The notes under the pieces are model-generated. The model was not told the DNA's origin, did no database searches, and saw only the letters and a list, made by a program, of their open reading frames with translations. This document shows positions 44,676 to 55,946 of a DNA stretch of 64,000 bases, one piece after another. The translations under genes were made by a program, and so were the position numbers. Source of the stretch: Leptodontidium sp. MPI-SDFR-AT-0119 (taxonomy: Eukaryota; Ascomycota; Leotiomycetes; Helotiales; Leptodontidiaceae); the NCBI GenBank assembly GCA_020726505.1, contig JAHLEZ010000003.1, positions 2,852,001-2,916,000 of the forward strand. The letters run 5' to 3'. Positions within the stretch are counted from its first letter, which is position 1. Each line of letters starts with the position of its first letter.

Positions 44676-46422
44676 ATGCTGTCGAGCAACCTATTCAGGC
44701 AAGGTGGTTGCCGAACAATGCGCACCATCGCAATGCCGATCATTCGAAATCAAGTCGCTGAAGGTCTAAGTAAGCATTTTCCATTCAATCCAGTTTGACG
44801 ACCAATCATATGATGCTAATATTCTGTCGCAGAGAAGCATGTCTCAGAGGAAGAGCTATGTCAAGACACTCGATATCAATTGCCGAAAATCGAATTTGAA
44901 AAGTTTGCAAAGCACTATCACAAGTTCAATATTTCAGCCCTTGTTGATGTCGCTGTGCGCGCTGCTGGGAACGGTGCTAAAACCTGTACGATATTCCTTT
45001 TACATTCCTCATCTTTATACAAGAGGTTGGAAATTAACTTATACACAGGTGTCGAGCTTGTCAAATCTACTGAAGATCAATACTACAAGGCCTGTCTCAT
45101 GAAGATGGACAATGGAGAGGTGGTCGTGGCTAAGCTTCTTAGTCCCAATGTGGGTCCGGCTTTCTACACTATTGCTTCCGAGGTTGCGACTCGACAATTC
45201 GTACGTTCTTTCTTCCCCAATTTCTATGTTTCTGTCTAGTAAGTTCTGACAATGTGCATTCCAGCTACGCACCGTATTAAAGCTGCCCGTCCCACGTATC
45301 CAAGCATTCTCTTCGGACATTAATAATCCAATCGGCTCTGAGTATATCATTGAAGAGAAGGCAAGAGGCGAGCCATTAATGAAGTTCTGGCATCTGTGGG
45401 ACATGCCATCGAAGCTCGACCTCGTTACTCAACTCGTTGAATTCGAGGAAAAGCTAACTTCATTGCGATTCGGGGCACACGGCTGCATCTATTACCAGGC
45501 TCATCTCGTACAAAAAGGCTTCTATGCATCTAATTACGCCGCGTCGAGCTTGGAACGCCAGTGGTGCGTACCCGACGATGAACCTGTGATCCCCTCCATC
45601 CCCTCGTGCTTGGAGAAATTCACTATTGGGCCGTTGGTTGAAGCAAGATTATGGGAAGGTGAAAAAGCTGGGATGAATCTCGATCGAGGACCATGTGAGT
45701 TTATCCAAGTATGGGGAGTCGACTACATACTGACAGATTTAGGGTACACTCCTTTGTCGTATATGAAAGCCATGGGAACCAACGAGCGAGAATGGGCGGT
45801 GGCTCACGCAAAACCCCAAATAAACAGTAGCCGATCTGCCGTCCAGCCAGTCTCACTTGACGATTACATCTCGCTTTTGGACAAGTACCTTTTACTCGTG
45901 CCTTCCTTAGCAACTCCTTTTTTCCCAGCTTCCCTGTCACATCCAGATCTTCGACTCGACAACATATTCGTCGATCCACATACAGAGAAGATTACTTGCA
46001 TCACTGGCTGGCAGGCAGCTTCTGTATCTGCACCCTTCTTTCAGTACAGCCTCCCACATATGCTTACCCTGACCACCAATCTCTCTTCCAAGTGTCACAC
46101 AGATGATTTTCGACCGATGGATGCAGCTATCGCCGCCGATCTAGCCGCTCACTACCGCAACATGAGTCGGCTTACGAACGAAGAACATTGGGGAATGGTC
46201 AACCTCCACGATCGCTCTCTTCTGTATGGTCCTACAGCCTTGGTTTGTGGTGCTTGGAGCCGCAATGACATATCGACCTTTCAGCGCACTTTGGAACGCG
46301 TAGTTACCCGATGGAACGATATCTCAGACACTGAGTCTTGCCCTGTCCACTTTACTAGGCACGGCCGAGAGTCACTTAGCGATAATAGCGAGCTTTCTGT
46401 TGCCGGGGGAAATACTCTGTAA
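44676..46422 (+). CDS. AIM9-like mitochondrial phosphotransferase (APH family), 502 aa
   Basis: Five exons: 44676-44769, 44833-44985, 45049-45200, 45265-45694 and 45743-46422. The last intron (48 bp) is a multiple of three, but its GTGAGT donor, CTGACA branch and TAG acceptor give the expected GPWYTPLSY join. The N-terminus (MLSSNLFRQGGCRTMRTIAM) is a plausible mitochondrial presequence. The APH kinase fold follows: VVVAKLL with the ATP-site Lys, FYTIASEVATRQF, and YIIEEKARGEPL in the hinge. The catalytic loop SHPDLRLDN (Asp345, Asn350) is normal, but the following metal-binding motif reads CITGWQ: residue 365 is Gly where relatives of this family have Asp (IIDWQ). The enzyme may therefore be impaired or use a different mechanism. 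Substrate is unknown; yeast Aim9 affects mitochondrial inheritance. Confidence 0.88.
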
Positions 46423-47113
46423 GCACTTCATGACGGTACTTTGATTTCGGTGGGTGGAATATTTCTTAGTGGAGAAATTTTCAGGCGGGTTTCGAAGCTC
46501 AACTGCAATTTCAAGAAACAGTTTATGGACCTTGGTTATTCCAAGGCAGTCTGTTTTTGAACGCATTCGGTTTTTGCAAATCAATGATTTGTAAATAGCT
46601 CATCCTTGTGGTATTCGTCAGTGGTGGTTCAACGCCAAACGAAAGGAGCTGTATCAGTAGTTTGTACCAAAAAAATAAAAATAAAAATAAAAAAAAGAGG
46701 AAAAGGGAAAGCAAAGAGCAATGCAGTACTTTTCCACTTAAGATTACACTTCTCATTTTCCCCCGGTGACCTTTGTGCCTCCCGAACTGCCCACGACAGA
46801 TCCACATAACCTTGACATCTTCAATCGAAGTGAAGTATCCTACCCAACCCTCTAGCCAATTGCTGCAATATGCTTTTCGCAGCTTTGCCGTCTCTTTGAT
46901 CAATTTTCTTATCCCAAGCTTGCCTCAAAATCGGCTGGCCAAAAGCAATGACTCTGAGAATGCATTCATTCCTGAGAATGTACCGTGCGCGTTAATCGTT
47001 TCATTCCAAGTACAACTGATAGCATCCACCCACCCTGTATGCGAGGCATTGCCATGCACGAGTGTTTCACAAGGCCTATCTACTGCTCATCCGATGCAGA
47101 CTCATCTGCTGCC
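46423..47113. other. Intergenic region between convergent genes
   Basis: About 690 bp; it contains an A-rich low-complexity tract with AAATAAAAAT units at about 46670-46700. No gene is supported. Confidence 0.55.
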
Positions 47114-47740
47114 TCAGAGATCGCCGCCTTTTGTACCTTCACCCGGCTTGAGAGTGACATGGCTATCCTTACGATACCCTCCTCCGCGGCCCTTCTCCTT
47201 CAAGACTTGTGTGGCCTCGTCTCCAGATACATCCCCCCCTCTTCCCTCTGATGCCTCCCCATCACCAATGCCTCCGTTTCCTATAGCTCTTGCGATAGCC
47301 TCGGCGTTGAAGGAAGCCCCTAGCCAGAACCTAATTTTCCCACCGATCTTAAGTTGCTTTGCTTTGTCAACTGCGCAGTTCTTGACAAAGACTTTGACCT
47401 CCCTACTTTGCGCGTCTTGGTTGACGTAAATTTGGCCAGCCGCCATTGTGGGCTCCCCAGTAACCTTGCGTAGGCTGAAGCGGAGGTCCTTCGTTGTGAC
47501 AAAAGCTGGCTTCGAATCTGCGTTGAATGCCCACTTCATTTTCTCGAATCTTTCTCTGCACTGAATGACCTTTTGTCCCAGCTCCACGCAAGCGGCTCGG
47601 GGGAATGATGGTGGAGGTAGAGGAGCGACGTTTTGACCGAGTCTTCGCTTCGTGTAACTTCTGGTCAAGCTAGAGAGGGATTTGGCGAATTCTTTCTTGG
47701 CCATCTTGCGGAGGTCGACTTCGCTGTGCGAGGAGGCCAT
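47114..47740 (-). CDS. Unknown protein, 208 aa
   Basis: A single exon on the minus strand, starting MASSHSEVDLRKMAKKEF. The first 130 residues are basic and helical (KEFAKSLSSLTRSYTKRRLGQ; ELGQKVIQCRERFEKMKWAF); the last 60 are Gly-rich and disordered. No membrane span, signal peptide or known motif is recognised. A 218-codon frame on the opposite strand overlaps most of it but is Ser/Pro-rich and less protein-like. The minus-strand choice is an inference from composition. Confidence 0.58.
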   Translation of the reverse strand: MASSHSEVDLRKMAKKEFAKSLSSLTRSYTKRRLGQNVAPLPPPSFPRAACVELGQKVIQCRERFEKMKWAFNADSKPAFVTTKDLRFSLRKVTGEPTMAAGQIYVNQDAQSREVKVFVKNCAVDKAKQLKIGGKIRFWLGASFNAEAIARAIGNGGIGDGEASEGRGGDVSGDEATQVLKEKGRGGGYRKDSHVTLKPGEGTKGGDL

Positions 47741-48495
47741 GTTGAGGCGGGGTGTATGAGAAGATGGTTACTGCAATGTCGGATCTGATTCCTAAGAAGA
47801 GGGCCTGTGAGTCTCATATGCTGGTGTTTGGAATAGTGGCATCCTGTCTTTGTCTCTGTTTTTCAATCGTCGCCCACGTCATTTTCTGCTGTCCACCAAG
47901 GAATTCAACTGCAGTAATCACTTGTCTTCGATCTTTGCAGCAATTACCAAAGGATTTTGTTTGTACAAACACGTTAGAACCCAATCATAAGCCAAACGCG
48001 ACTCGCTTGAAATAACCTTTTCTTATTTGTTGGGAGACCCGCAGGGCAATTATTGCATCCGAAGTTATCTGCTCAAGAAAGAATGCAATGCAAAATGGCA
48101 GTAAGCATGCGGTGTGAGTCCCCGTGGGAGCTCCTGGGTGATGGGAAGCAGCGAAAGGGACAAAGCAAACGAGTGCCATGGCCCGTATGGGAGGTCTCAC
48201 CCTGAAAGGACTTTGCCACTTGAGGGCATATGAGCGGCACGGCAGGGTACATAAAGGGTACCTGTTCTGTCTTGACACAAATCTACTACAAACTTCCATA
48301 TCTTGAAAGGCATCGTTAGTCCTAGCAGGGAAGTTTGATGTCACCATATCAAGTCTCTCCCACCCTGTACCTGCAGCAATTATTCAAGCCTTAGAAGGAA
48401 ATACAAGCACTCTCGAAACATGTAAGCCGAATTTACATATTGAGCGAGCTTGTGATGATCAAGAAAGGATTGAAACCCCTTACCCAGACAAAAGC
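47741..48495. other. Intergenic region
   Basis: About 755 bp between the start of the 208-aa gene and the 3' end of the dehydrogenase gene. No feature is supported. Confidence 0.5.
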
Positions 48496-49620
48496 TCACC
48501 CCGAAACATTCGTTTGCAGTATGTACTTCACCGTCTTCTGTGACAGATCCCACAATTGCTTCGCCAATTTCTCATCCCTCCCAGTCTCACTCGCAAGTTG
48601 CAACTTACCCCCTGGCCCAAGATAAGCACCTTTGTATTTCTCTTCCTTCGATTTCACTTCTGGCGATGTAGCAGCAACCAATGCCGCCTTAGCTCCTTGA
48701 AGCGGCGTCTTTGCAAACATCCTCAACATAGGTTTCAACACAGCCGGAAACCTATCCAAGGCGCCTCCAGTGGCTACAACACCAGGATGCAGCGATATAG
48801 AGATGAGCTGGGTGTCTTCTTTATCTACTCTTCTCTGAAGCTCGGCGGCGAAAAGAACGTTTAGGAGTTTGGTGAAGTTGTAGCGTTTGGTATTCGCGAG
48901 CAGTGAGTCTGCTGATGCGGAGTCTGAAGAGAACGTGTTGTTGAAATCTGATTTTGTTTCGAGTTTAACGTCGCTCACGTAGGAATGTAGAGCGGAAGAT
49001 ACAGTGACAACTCTGACATCTGTGCTTTCAAGCTGCGCTGTGTAGCGGAGAAGAGGGAGGAGGGCTTCGGTCAGGGTGAAGTGCCCGATATGGCTTGAAA
49101 TCGTCAGTTGAGTTTCATATTTGTGGGAGAAGCATACTTGATGGCAACTGAGGTCTCCAGTCCGTCCTTTGTTAAAACATACGGTGAGGCCAATCTCGCT
49201 GCATTGTTCACTTTTGTTTCGTCAGCGAGGGACGCTGAAGGAATCGCTAGTTGCATTACCAAGGATATCCAAACGATCTTCCTGGGAAAGAAATGACTTT
49301 GCAGAAGCAATGACATCAATTGGAGATGTCAGGTCTAGTGGTAGCCATATGATTTCTCCTTTCTTGGTACTGTCCTTGTGTTCTGTGTTGAACTTGTCGA
49401 TCGCCTGCTTTGCTTTTGCTCCGGAACGAGCTCCCATCCAGACCTTTGCTCCATGAAGCGCCAATTGCTCAGCAATCGTATAGCCCATCCCTGTACTGTA
49501 AATCACATCAGAATGTGTCCTGAATGTGCTAAGGATAACCTACTTTGCTCCAGTGACTAAGGCCACCTTTCCATCTAGGTCTGGGATCGAGAGACTCGAG
49601 TTTCCAAACAAGAAACCCAT
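48496..49620 (-). CDS. Short-chain dehydrogenase/reductase (SDR), 327 aa
   Basis: Four exons on the minus strand: 49620-49544, 49495-49260, 49210-49138 and 49093-48496; introns 44-49 bp. The classical SDR signatures are all present: LVTGANTGMGYTIA (cofactor loop, residues 21-34), an acidic-containing PLDLTSP segment, DILVNNAARL (residues 102-111), NHIGHFTLTEALLPLL, the catalytic Ser in VVTVSSALHSY (Ser161/162), and Tyr200-x3-Lys204. The arrangement GARSGAK after the second beta strand suggests NADP preference, with Arg and Ser near the ribose. No signal peptide or membrane span appears. Substrate is unknown; related fungal SDRs act on retinol-like or polyketide-type ketones. The gene stands alone with no biosynthetic partners nearby. 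Confidence 0.9.
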
Positions 49621-50497
49621 CTTTAAGGACGGTAGGAGTGAAGATCAAGATTCGTTGATCGAGGTGTAACTTCATTGAGAAAGATCATTGAGGGTATCAC
49701 GCTATATGAAGGCGAGATTTGAATATGCTCTTTCCGAGGACATCGCAACGCAAAGCACCAATTTGGGTGGGGTTGTTTCGTCTGAAATGTTGACCTCGGC
49801 ACTCAGAAGGTTATACTAATCATTCGTTCTTAAGAAGGCGGAATGCTGTTTGTTTGATAACAGATTCGGGAGATGAAGGTTCTCTGTAGAAAATTCTCTA
49901 CAGAAATATGTTATCTGGGGGAGAAAATCAGAGAATTGAGGATGGATAGAGTGATGAGAGAGACATTGAATCATTGTTCCAGCCCTGATCTCATACCTTG
50001 ACCAATCTCTTTCAGGTGGCCTTGTGCGGCCAAAGGAGATGGCCGGTGCAATTACTCGAGCTGCTTACGAGTATAAAAGCAAGATTTTGAGGAGAGATAT
50101 CTACCAATGCAGACCTAGTCATCTCATTTGAAGCAGTTTGGCCAGCCTGACTTTGTCCTCGGCGTTCGTATAGCAAAACCGCCATGCTCGTTCTGTAGAT
50201 GGCAGCATTGCAACAGACAGAAATTGTAAGCAGAATGTAGCATAGAGTAATTAAGATCCATCAACAACACATAAGAGCGGCTGGAATGTTGATGTCTTGA
50301 AAAATGTCCTTAGGACTTAGGAATTGATGTCAGGTCAGATCACTGCTTCTTGGCATTTAGTGGAGAGCCTTGAGCGACTGACGCTTAGCGGGGCATCACC
50401 AACCTCACTCTATCATCAGCTCCTGGACCCCAACAGGCTTCAACTCGAGCTGGACTTGGGACTTGGGAATCCATGATAGCCCATATTCGCAGATACA
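49621..50497. other. Shared upstream region of divergent genes
   Basis: About 880 bp between the dehydrogenase (minus) and RTC5 (plus). Both promoters should be here. I see no specific element. Confidence 0.5.
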
Positions 50498-52350
50498 ATG
50501 GGACAAGGACAGTCCAACGGAGGCGCCCAGCACGCATCCACAGAGCAACTAAGCCATGAGCTGGTACGTACATCTACCCCTCCAACATCCACCTCACAGC
50601 TAATCTCTCCCAGGCCATCAAGTTTGCAAAACGATGCTTCAATCCCCTCGAACTATACTCCTTCCAAGATGTCTTCAAGAGCTTGGCAGACCACCAGGAC
50701 TCGATCGCATATCTCAAAGAAGACACCATCGCGCGATTTCTCGAGATCCCCGACATCCTTGGGGCGTCCTCTATAATCTTCCAGATGGTCTCATATCTGG
50801 GTGCATTTCCGTTCGGACAAGATGCGCCAGTGGTTTTGGGCTTCGAGCAGATGATTATGGTAGTGGTGATTATGACGGAGAGGTATCAGAGAGTGCTGAA
50901 GAAGGGGAACAAGGATCGGACGAAACTGCTCTTCCGGAGTCTGGCAGTCTACGATAGAGGGTCGCAGAGCGAGGACATGCCAGAGAATACAAAGCCAGAA
51001 GAGCCAATAAGAAGTCATGCCCAAGGGTTTGCTGTGGATGAAGCTGCGAACGACGAGGAAGAAGAGGACGATGATGATCTGGCTCTGGCCGCCTTGGAAT
51101 CGCTAGACGCTATCGATGTCTTCAGACACGGAGATGCACCCATCAATCTAGCATCAATCCCTTCTGACAACCTCAAGAAGCTCATAATGCTCCTCCTTTT
51201 GATAGCACCTTTATCAACACAGGAAAGTTTAGCACGTCATGCCGAAAGACTATCAGGCGACCAACTGGAAGGGCTACGAAAGACGGCAGACAACATCCTA
51301 GCGGCGTTTGTGAACGTGGAGAAGTTCCCTGGCGTCAAGATCCATCAATTCAATACCGTTATACCCATTTCCTTACCGTTTCTTTTTAATGGCTTTAACC
51401 CTTTCTTTGAACATTTCCTCTTTTCCAAGAATATTGATTTTACGAAACGGAAAGACTCGTCGACTGCGCCGTTGCCTCCTCCGGATCTGGTTTTGGATCA
51501 GCCGCTGCTGCAGCACACAGGAGAGATTCTTGATTTGAATGTGTTATCGCAGTTATCGTTCTTTCTGCCTGGTGCTGCACTGTTCAGACAGCTACGACTT
51601 CTGTATTCTGGCGGAGATGCTGGATTCTCTATGGGCAGTTTTGAGACGAAGGTGTTCAATTGGAGAGCTCCGACTATTCTCCTAGTATCTGGTAACAGGA
51701 TATCCGATCCACCAGAAGGAGGTCAAGAACGAGCATTCACAGATACCTTACCACCGAAACGATTCCCAGATAGCAGCAAATCAACGCGAGTGGTATTTGG
51801 GATCTACACTGCCCAGCACTGGAGACAGACACACAAAGAGTGTTTTGGAGATACGGACACTCTGCTCTTCCAGCTGGAGCCCGTACATGAAGTCTTCCAC
51901 GCTTCCTCAATAAACAAAGACTACATCTCCTTCAGCAAACCACCAAGCGCACATTCAGGCATAGCATTCGGCTGTCCACATCCAAAAGCCAAACAAACAG
52001 CCGGTCTCAGCACACATGTGAGTCTGGGAGCCGTCTCGCTGCTACTAGACTCGTCTTTTGAATTCGGAGTCTTCACGCACAACTACACTTCTGGAGGTGG
52101 AGCATTCCACAACAGTGAGACTCGGAAGCATGATTTCCAGGATCGATTCGAAGTGGAGAGTTTGGAGGTATGGGGATGTGGAGGGGATGCTGAGGCCGAG
52201 CAGCAGAGACAGAGATGGGCTTGGGAGGAGAGAGAGGCTGAGGCGAGGAGGAGAGTCAATCTGGGGACTGGCGACATTGAGGCCGATAGAGCGCTTTTGG
52301 AGATGGCGGGGCTGGTTGGGGCGAATAGAAGTGGTGGGTCGATGAATTGA
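50498..52350 (+). CDS. RTC5: RTC5-like TLDc-domain protein, 600 aa
   Basis: Two exons, 50498-50563 and 50614-52350, across a 50-bp intron (GTACGT donor, CCCAG acceptor). The N-terminus MGQGQSNG is a typical N-myristoylation site, suggesting membrane attachment. The first 330 residues match the N-terminal part of Restriction of telomere capping protein 5 (FAKRCFNPLELYSFQDVFKS onwards), with an acidic stretch (NDEEEEDDDDLAL). A TLDc domain occupies roughly residues 330-560, ending in the conserved LEVWGCGG. In yeast RTC5 has been linked to telomere capping and to the vacuolar ATPase; TLDc proteins modulate V-ATPase assembly. The last 40 residues form a charged helix (RQRWAWEEREAEARRR). Splicing at the start codon exon fits other fungal models. 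Confidence 0.9.
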
Positions 52351-52881
52351 TGATGGGCTGGAGCTGTTGGATAGATGGATTAACGATGCTATGGATAGAC
52401 GAGATTAATACGATAATGAACAATGGAATGATCGGGCGAGAGAGAGTGCTACTGATAAAGGGATTGGGCTGTACCTGGTGTTGGTGGTATTTGTTCAAAG
52501 TCCAAACTGCTTTCAAGAAACGAGGTGTCGAAGGGCAGACTAGTAGAGTCTCTACCAAAGATTCGACGGTCTGACGAAGGTAGAGCAGAATCAGCTCTTA
52601 GTCTTTAATAAGGGTGATTTGGATTTATCGTCACCTCATGCTTATTTCTTCCTCGGCTAGATCTCGAGTAAATAAGAGCAGTCACAGCCAGGCGAGGTTT
52701 ATCCGAAGTACCCCGGAATATCTCCCCTGCCAAAGTTCTTCCGTTGAGGCCGAGATCGCGGGGTCCACTAAAACAATTTAGAGCTGCCATCACAATCGAG
52801 TGACTCTTCCAAAACACCACCCCCACAGACGACCCAACACACAACAACCATAGCAATTAATTCAATTGCACTACGTACAAC
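52351..52881. other. Intergenic region
   Basis: About 530 bp between RTC5 and threonine deaminase, both on the plus strand. It includes the TGACTC site listed next. Nothing else is clear. Confidence 0.5.
52801..52806 (+). promoter_or_regulatory. TGACTC site upstream of threonine deaminase (Cpc1/Gcn4-type)
   Basis: TGACTC lies 76 bp before the ATG and is preceded by GAG, giving GAGTGACTC. This matches the core of the binding site of Gcn4/Cpc1-type bZIP regulators of general amino-acid control, which activate ILV1 in yeast. One hexamer can occur by chance, so function is an inference. Confidence 0.45.
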
Positions 52882-54639
52882 ATGGAGAACGGAGTCAAGG
52901 TCAACGGTGAGACGAACGGCGGCAGCAGACCCAGAACACCAAGCTTGAATTCGTTCTCTTTGACAGAATACTCAACTATGCCTTCACCGCCGAGCGAGAG
53001 TCCGAAATCGAAGATCAAAGGTGTGGTGCCAGAGGAGTTTATCCTGCCTAATGGATACCCAGATGTATGTCTTCTGTCGATATGGGTATAGATCAATTGC
53101 TAATTGGATTTGCAGTACCTCCGTCTCATCCTCACATCGCGAGTCTACGAAGTGGTTGAAGAAACACCCCTCACGCCAGCCACAAACCTCAGCAACAGAC
53201 TCGAATGCAAGGTCCTCCTCAAGCGCGAAGATCTTCAGCCGGTATTCAGCTTCAAGCTGCGAGGGGCATATAATAAGATGGCGCATTTGGATCCCAAAGT
53301 GAGCTGGAAGGGAGTAGTAGCTTGTTCGGCCGGCAACCACGCACAAGGCGTTGCATACTCTGCGCGGAAGCTGAAGATTCCGGCTACGATTGTGATGCCG
53401 GAAGGAACACCCAGTATCAAACATTTGAACGTATCGCGACTTGGTGGCTCAGTGGTGTTACATGGTGCTGATTTTGATTCTGCGAAAGAGGAGTGTGGAC
53501 GACTGGAGAAGCTCCATGGTTTGACGAATATCCCACCGTTTGATGATCCATATGTCATTGCTGGACAAGGAACTATCGGTATGGAGTTGCTACGACAGAC
53601 GAATATCCAGAAACTAGAGGCTATTTTCTGTTGTGTAGGGGGTGGCGGATTGATTGCTGGTATTGGGGTTTATGTCAAACGCATTGCTCCGCATGTCAAG
53701 ATCATCGGGGTGGAGACTTATGATGCCAATGCAATGGTTCAGTCACTGGCGAAGAAAGAGAGGGTTGTGTTGAAGGAAGTTGGACTCTTTGCGGATGGAG
53801 CAGCAGTAAAGACTGTAGGCGAAGAGACATTCCGTGTCTGTCTGGATGTAGTAGATGAGGTCATCCAAGTCACTACCGACGAAACCTGCGCAGCTATCAA
53901 AGACGTCTTCGAAGATACGCGCTCTATCGTCGAGCCAGCTGGAGCTCTAGCACTCGCCGGTCTGAAGAAATACGTCGCTGCCAATCCATCAGCAGATACA
54001 TCCCGCAACTTAGTCGCCATTGCATCAGGAGCCAACATGAACTTTGATCGACTTCGCTTCGTTGCCGAGCGAGCAGCACTAGGAGAGAAGAAAGAGGCAC
54101 TCATCAGCGTCAGCATCCCCGAAAAGCCAGGAGCCTTCTCAGAGCTCATCAAAGCTATTATGCCACACATGGTGACCGAGTTCTCCTACCGATATGCTAC
54201 AGACGCAGTAGCCAACGTCCTCATTGGTCTCTCCCTCACATCACCAGCCTCGCAACGAGATGCCGAACTTGCATCTCTGCTGTCTCGCATCTCAGCTGGT
54301 GGAATGACACCAGTTGACCTCTCAGGCGACGAGCTCGCAAAATCACACATCAGATACCTAGTAGGTGGGCGTTCCGGCGTTCCTCACGAACGACTCTACA
54401 TGTTCAACTTTCCCGAGAGACCTGGAGCTCTCGAGAAGTTCCTCACGACGTTGAGACCGCGATATAACATCAGTTTGTTCCAGTACCGCAATGCGGGTAG
54501 CGATGTTGGCAAGATATTGGCGGGGATCCTGTGTCCGGATGATGAGCTGAAGGAGCTTGAGAACTTCTTGAGGAGAATTGGGTATCCCTGGGAAGATTGT
54601 ACCGATAGTAAGGTTTTCCAGACTTTCTTAAGGTCGTGA
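52882..54639 (+). CDS. ILV1: Threonine deaminase (L-threonine ammonia-lyase), 568 aa
   Basis: Two exons, 52882-53064 and 53116-54639, across a 51-bp intron. The enzyme converts L-threonine to 2-oxobutanoate and ammonia, the first step of isoleucine synthesis. The PLP-binding lysine is Lys108 in [11 protein letters not shown], the substrate-side loop is [10 protein letters not shown], and the phosphate-binding Gly-rich loop is [13 protein letters not shown]. Two ACT-like regulatory domains follow from about residue 390 ([19 protein letters not shown], and [17 protein letters not shown]), as in feedback-inhibited fungal enzymes. Length agrees with yeast Ilv1 (576 aa). Oddly, residues 1-60 are acidic and Ser/Pro-rich with no recognisable mitochondrial presequence, although the yeast enzyme is mitochondrial; an unrecognised upstream exon is possible. 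Confidence 0.95.
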
Positions 54640-55946
54640 GACAGTTGAGAGATGGGGAGGGGTGGTACGTGTGTTTGGATAAAGGGGAGGGGTTTTGAGG
54701 TTAGCTTGGCGTTAAAGGGATTCATAATGTAGAGGCGCGTTGGTTTACAAAATGGTAGGGATGAAATATGGTAGACGGATGCATAGAATTTCATTTCAAA
54801 TGTGATCATTTAAACTCATTTTGCCATTCAATGGATGCCATTTGTTGATTTCCCCTGCCTTCAGGCTTCTGTCATGTAGGTGGTTTCAGTCTTGGCGAGC
54901 AGGTTGGCGGCCTAAAGTTCAAGATCTACAAAACAAATGGAAATTCGGCTTTTACCAAGACCAACCTGAGTAACATACCGCCACCGCGCTTTTATATCTG
55001 CCCTTGGTCTGATAAGTCAACCCTCGTCTATCTTCAACTTATCATCTCAGAACGAAAATACAGTTTCGCAAATTTTAGTATCATTCACGAGGGCCATATT
55101 GGATGCATTTCCATGCACTCCTATGGGCTCTGCTGCTCTGTGGAAGCCCATGAGCACGAGCAGTGCCTGGGCATCTTGGATCGTGGCACGTGACAAGCCC
55201 TTTCTTCAAGCGAGATCTTGAATATCTGTTGTTGAACATCGTTGCTATTACCTTCAGACCCTCCATTCCATCAAAGCAACATCTACCAATAACGCACTAT
55301 TTCTCTGCATATACCCATATCAACAAACCAACCCATTTCCAATTCGTGCTTATCAACCAACTCCGGAATTTGAGGTAGTGCCCCACATATCAAACTCCTC
55401 CCACTCTTAAACCGACGACACTTAAGCTTGTATCGCCACCAAGATAAATCCTAGTTTCGATTGATATAATGCAGGGTATCCCATCTATGGAAGTTGATAG
55501 CCACGGTCAACAGGCGACGGGCCGTGGGCGACGGGGCGGCGGCGGGACTCTTTTCGGGATTCTGATGTTGAAGGGTGGCAAACAGGGACCTTTAACGGTT
55601 TGGACTTTGATGCTTCCAATGGAGCCAACGGATCGATGATGAATCAATGGTACGATGAGGATATAGCAGTTCCTACAATGAAAGGTTCGCTGAATGTAAG
55701 ATTCTAGGACCAAGTGGTCAGATCAACCATCTCTTACGTCCTAGGTGGCCAAGGGTCCCCATTTTTGTTACGGGCCTTAAGGTTATCTGGGTCTATCTTA
55801 CCCTAACTGTGATCACCGATACCTATCTATCTATCTCGAAGGCCAATCAAGCTGAAGTGGGATTAATCGCTAACATTTCACGACATAAACACCACAATCT
55901 CCCCCTCAATTTAACCTTCGAGTACTTTACTTCAATACCAAACACC
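54640..55946. other. 1.3-kb intergenic region
   Basis: Between threonine deaminase and the NCS1 permease. It contains the doubtful small reading frames at 55469-55696 listed separately. The repeat ATCTATCTATC occurs near 55824. No other feature is supported. Confidence 0.5.
55469..55696 (+). pseudogene. Doubtful small gene remnant around a GGC repeat
   Basis: An ATG at 55469 opens a frame (MQGIPSMEVDSHGQQATGRG) that enters a GGC-GGC-GGC repeat at about 55534-55548. Past the repeat a different frame looks more like protein (DSDVEGWQTGTFNGLDFDAS; MMNQWYDEDIAVPTMKGSLN) and meets a good donor-like GTAAGA at 55697. The two halves could be one small gene with a slippage in the repeat, or the second half an exon with a CAG acceptor at 55511-55516. 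I cannot decide; the region may be non-coding. Confidence 0.25.

Noticed and set aside
46773..47429. 218-codon plus-strand frame
   Set aside because: Overlaps the minus-strand 208-aa gene antisense; it is Ser/Pro-rich and less protein-like, so the minus strand was preferred, though only on composition.
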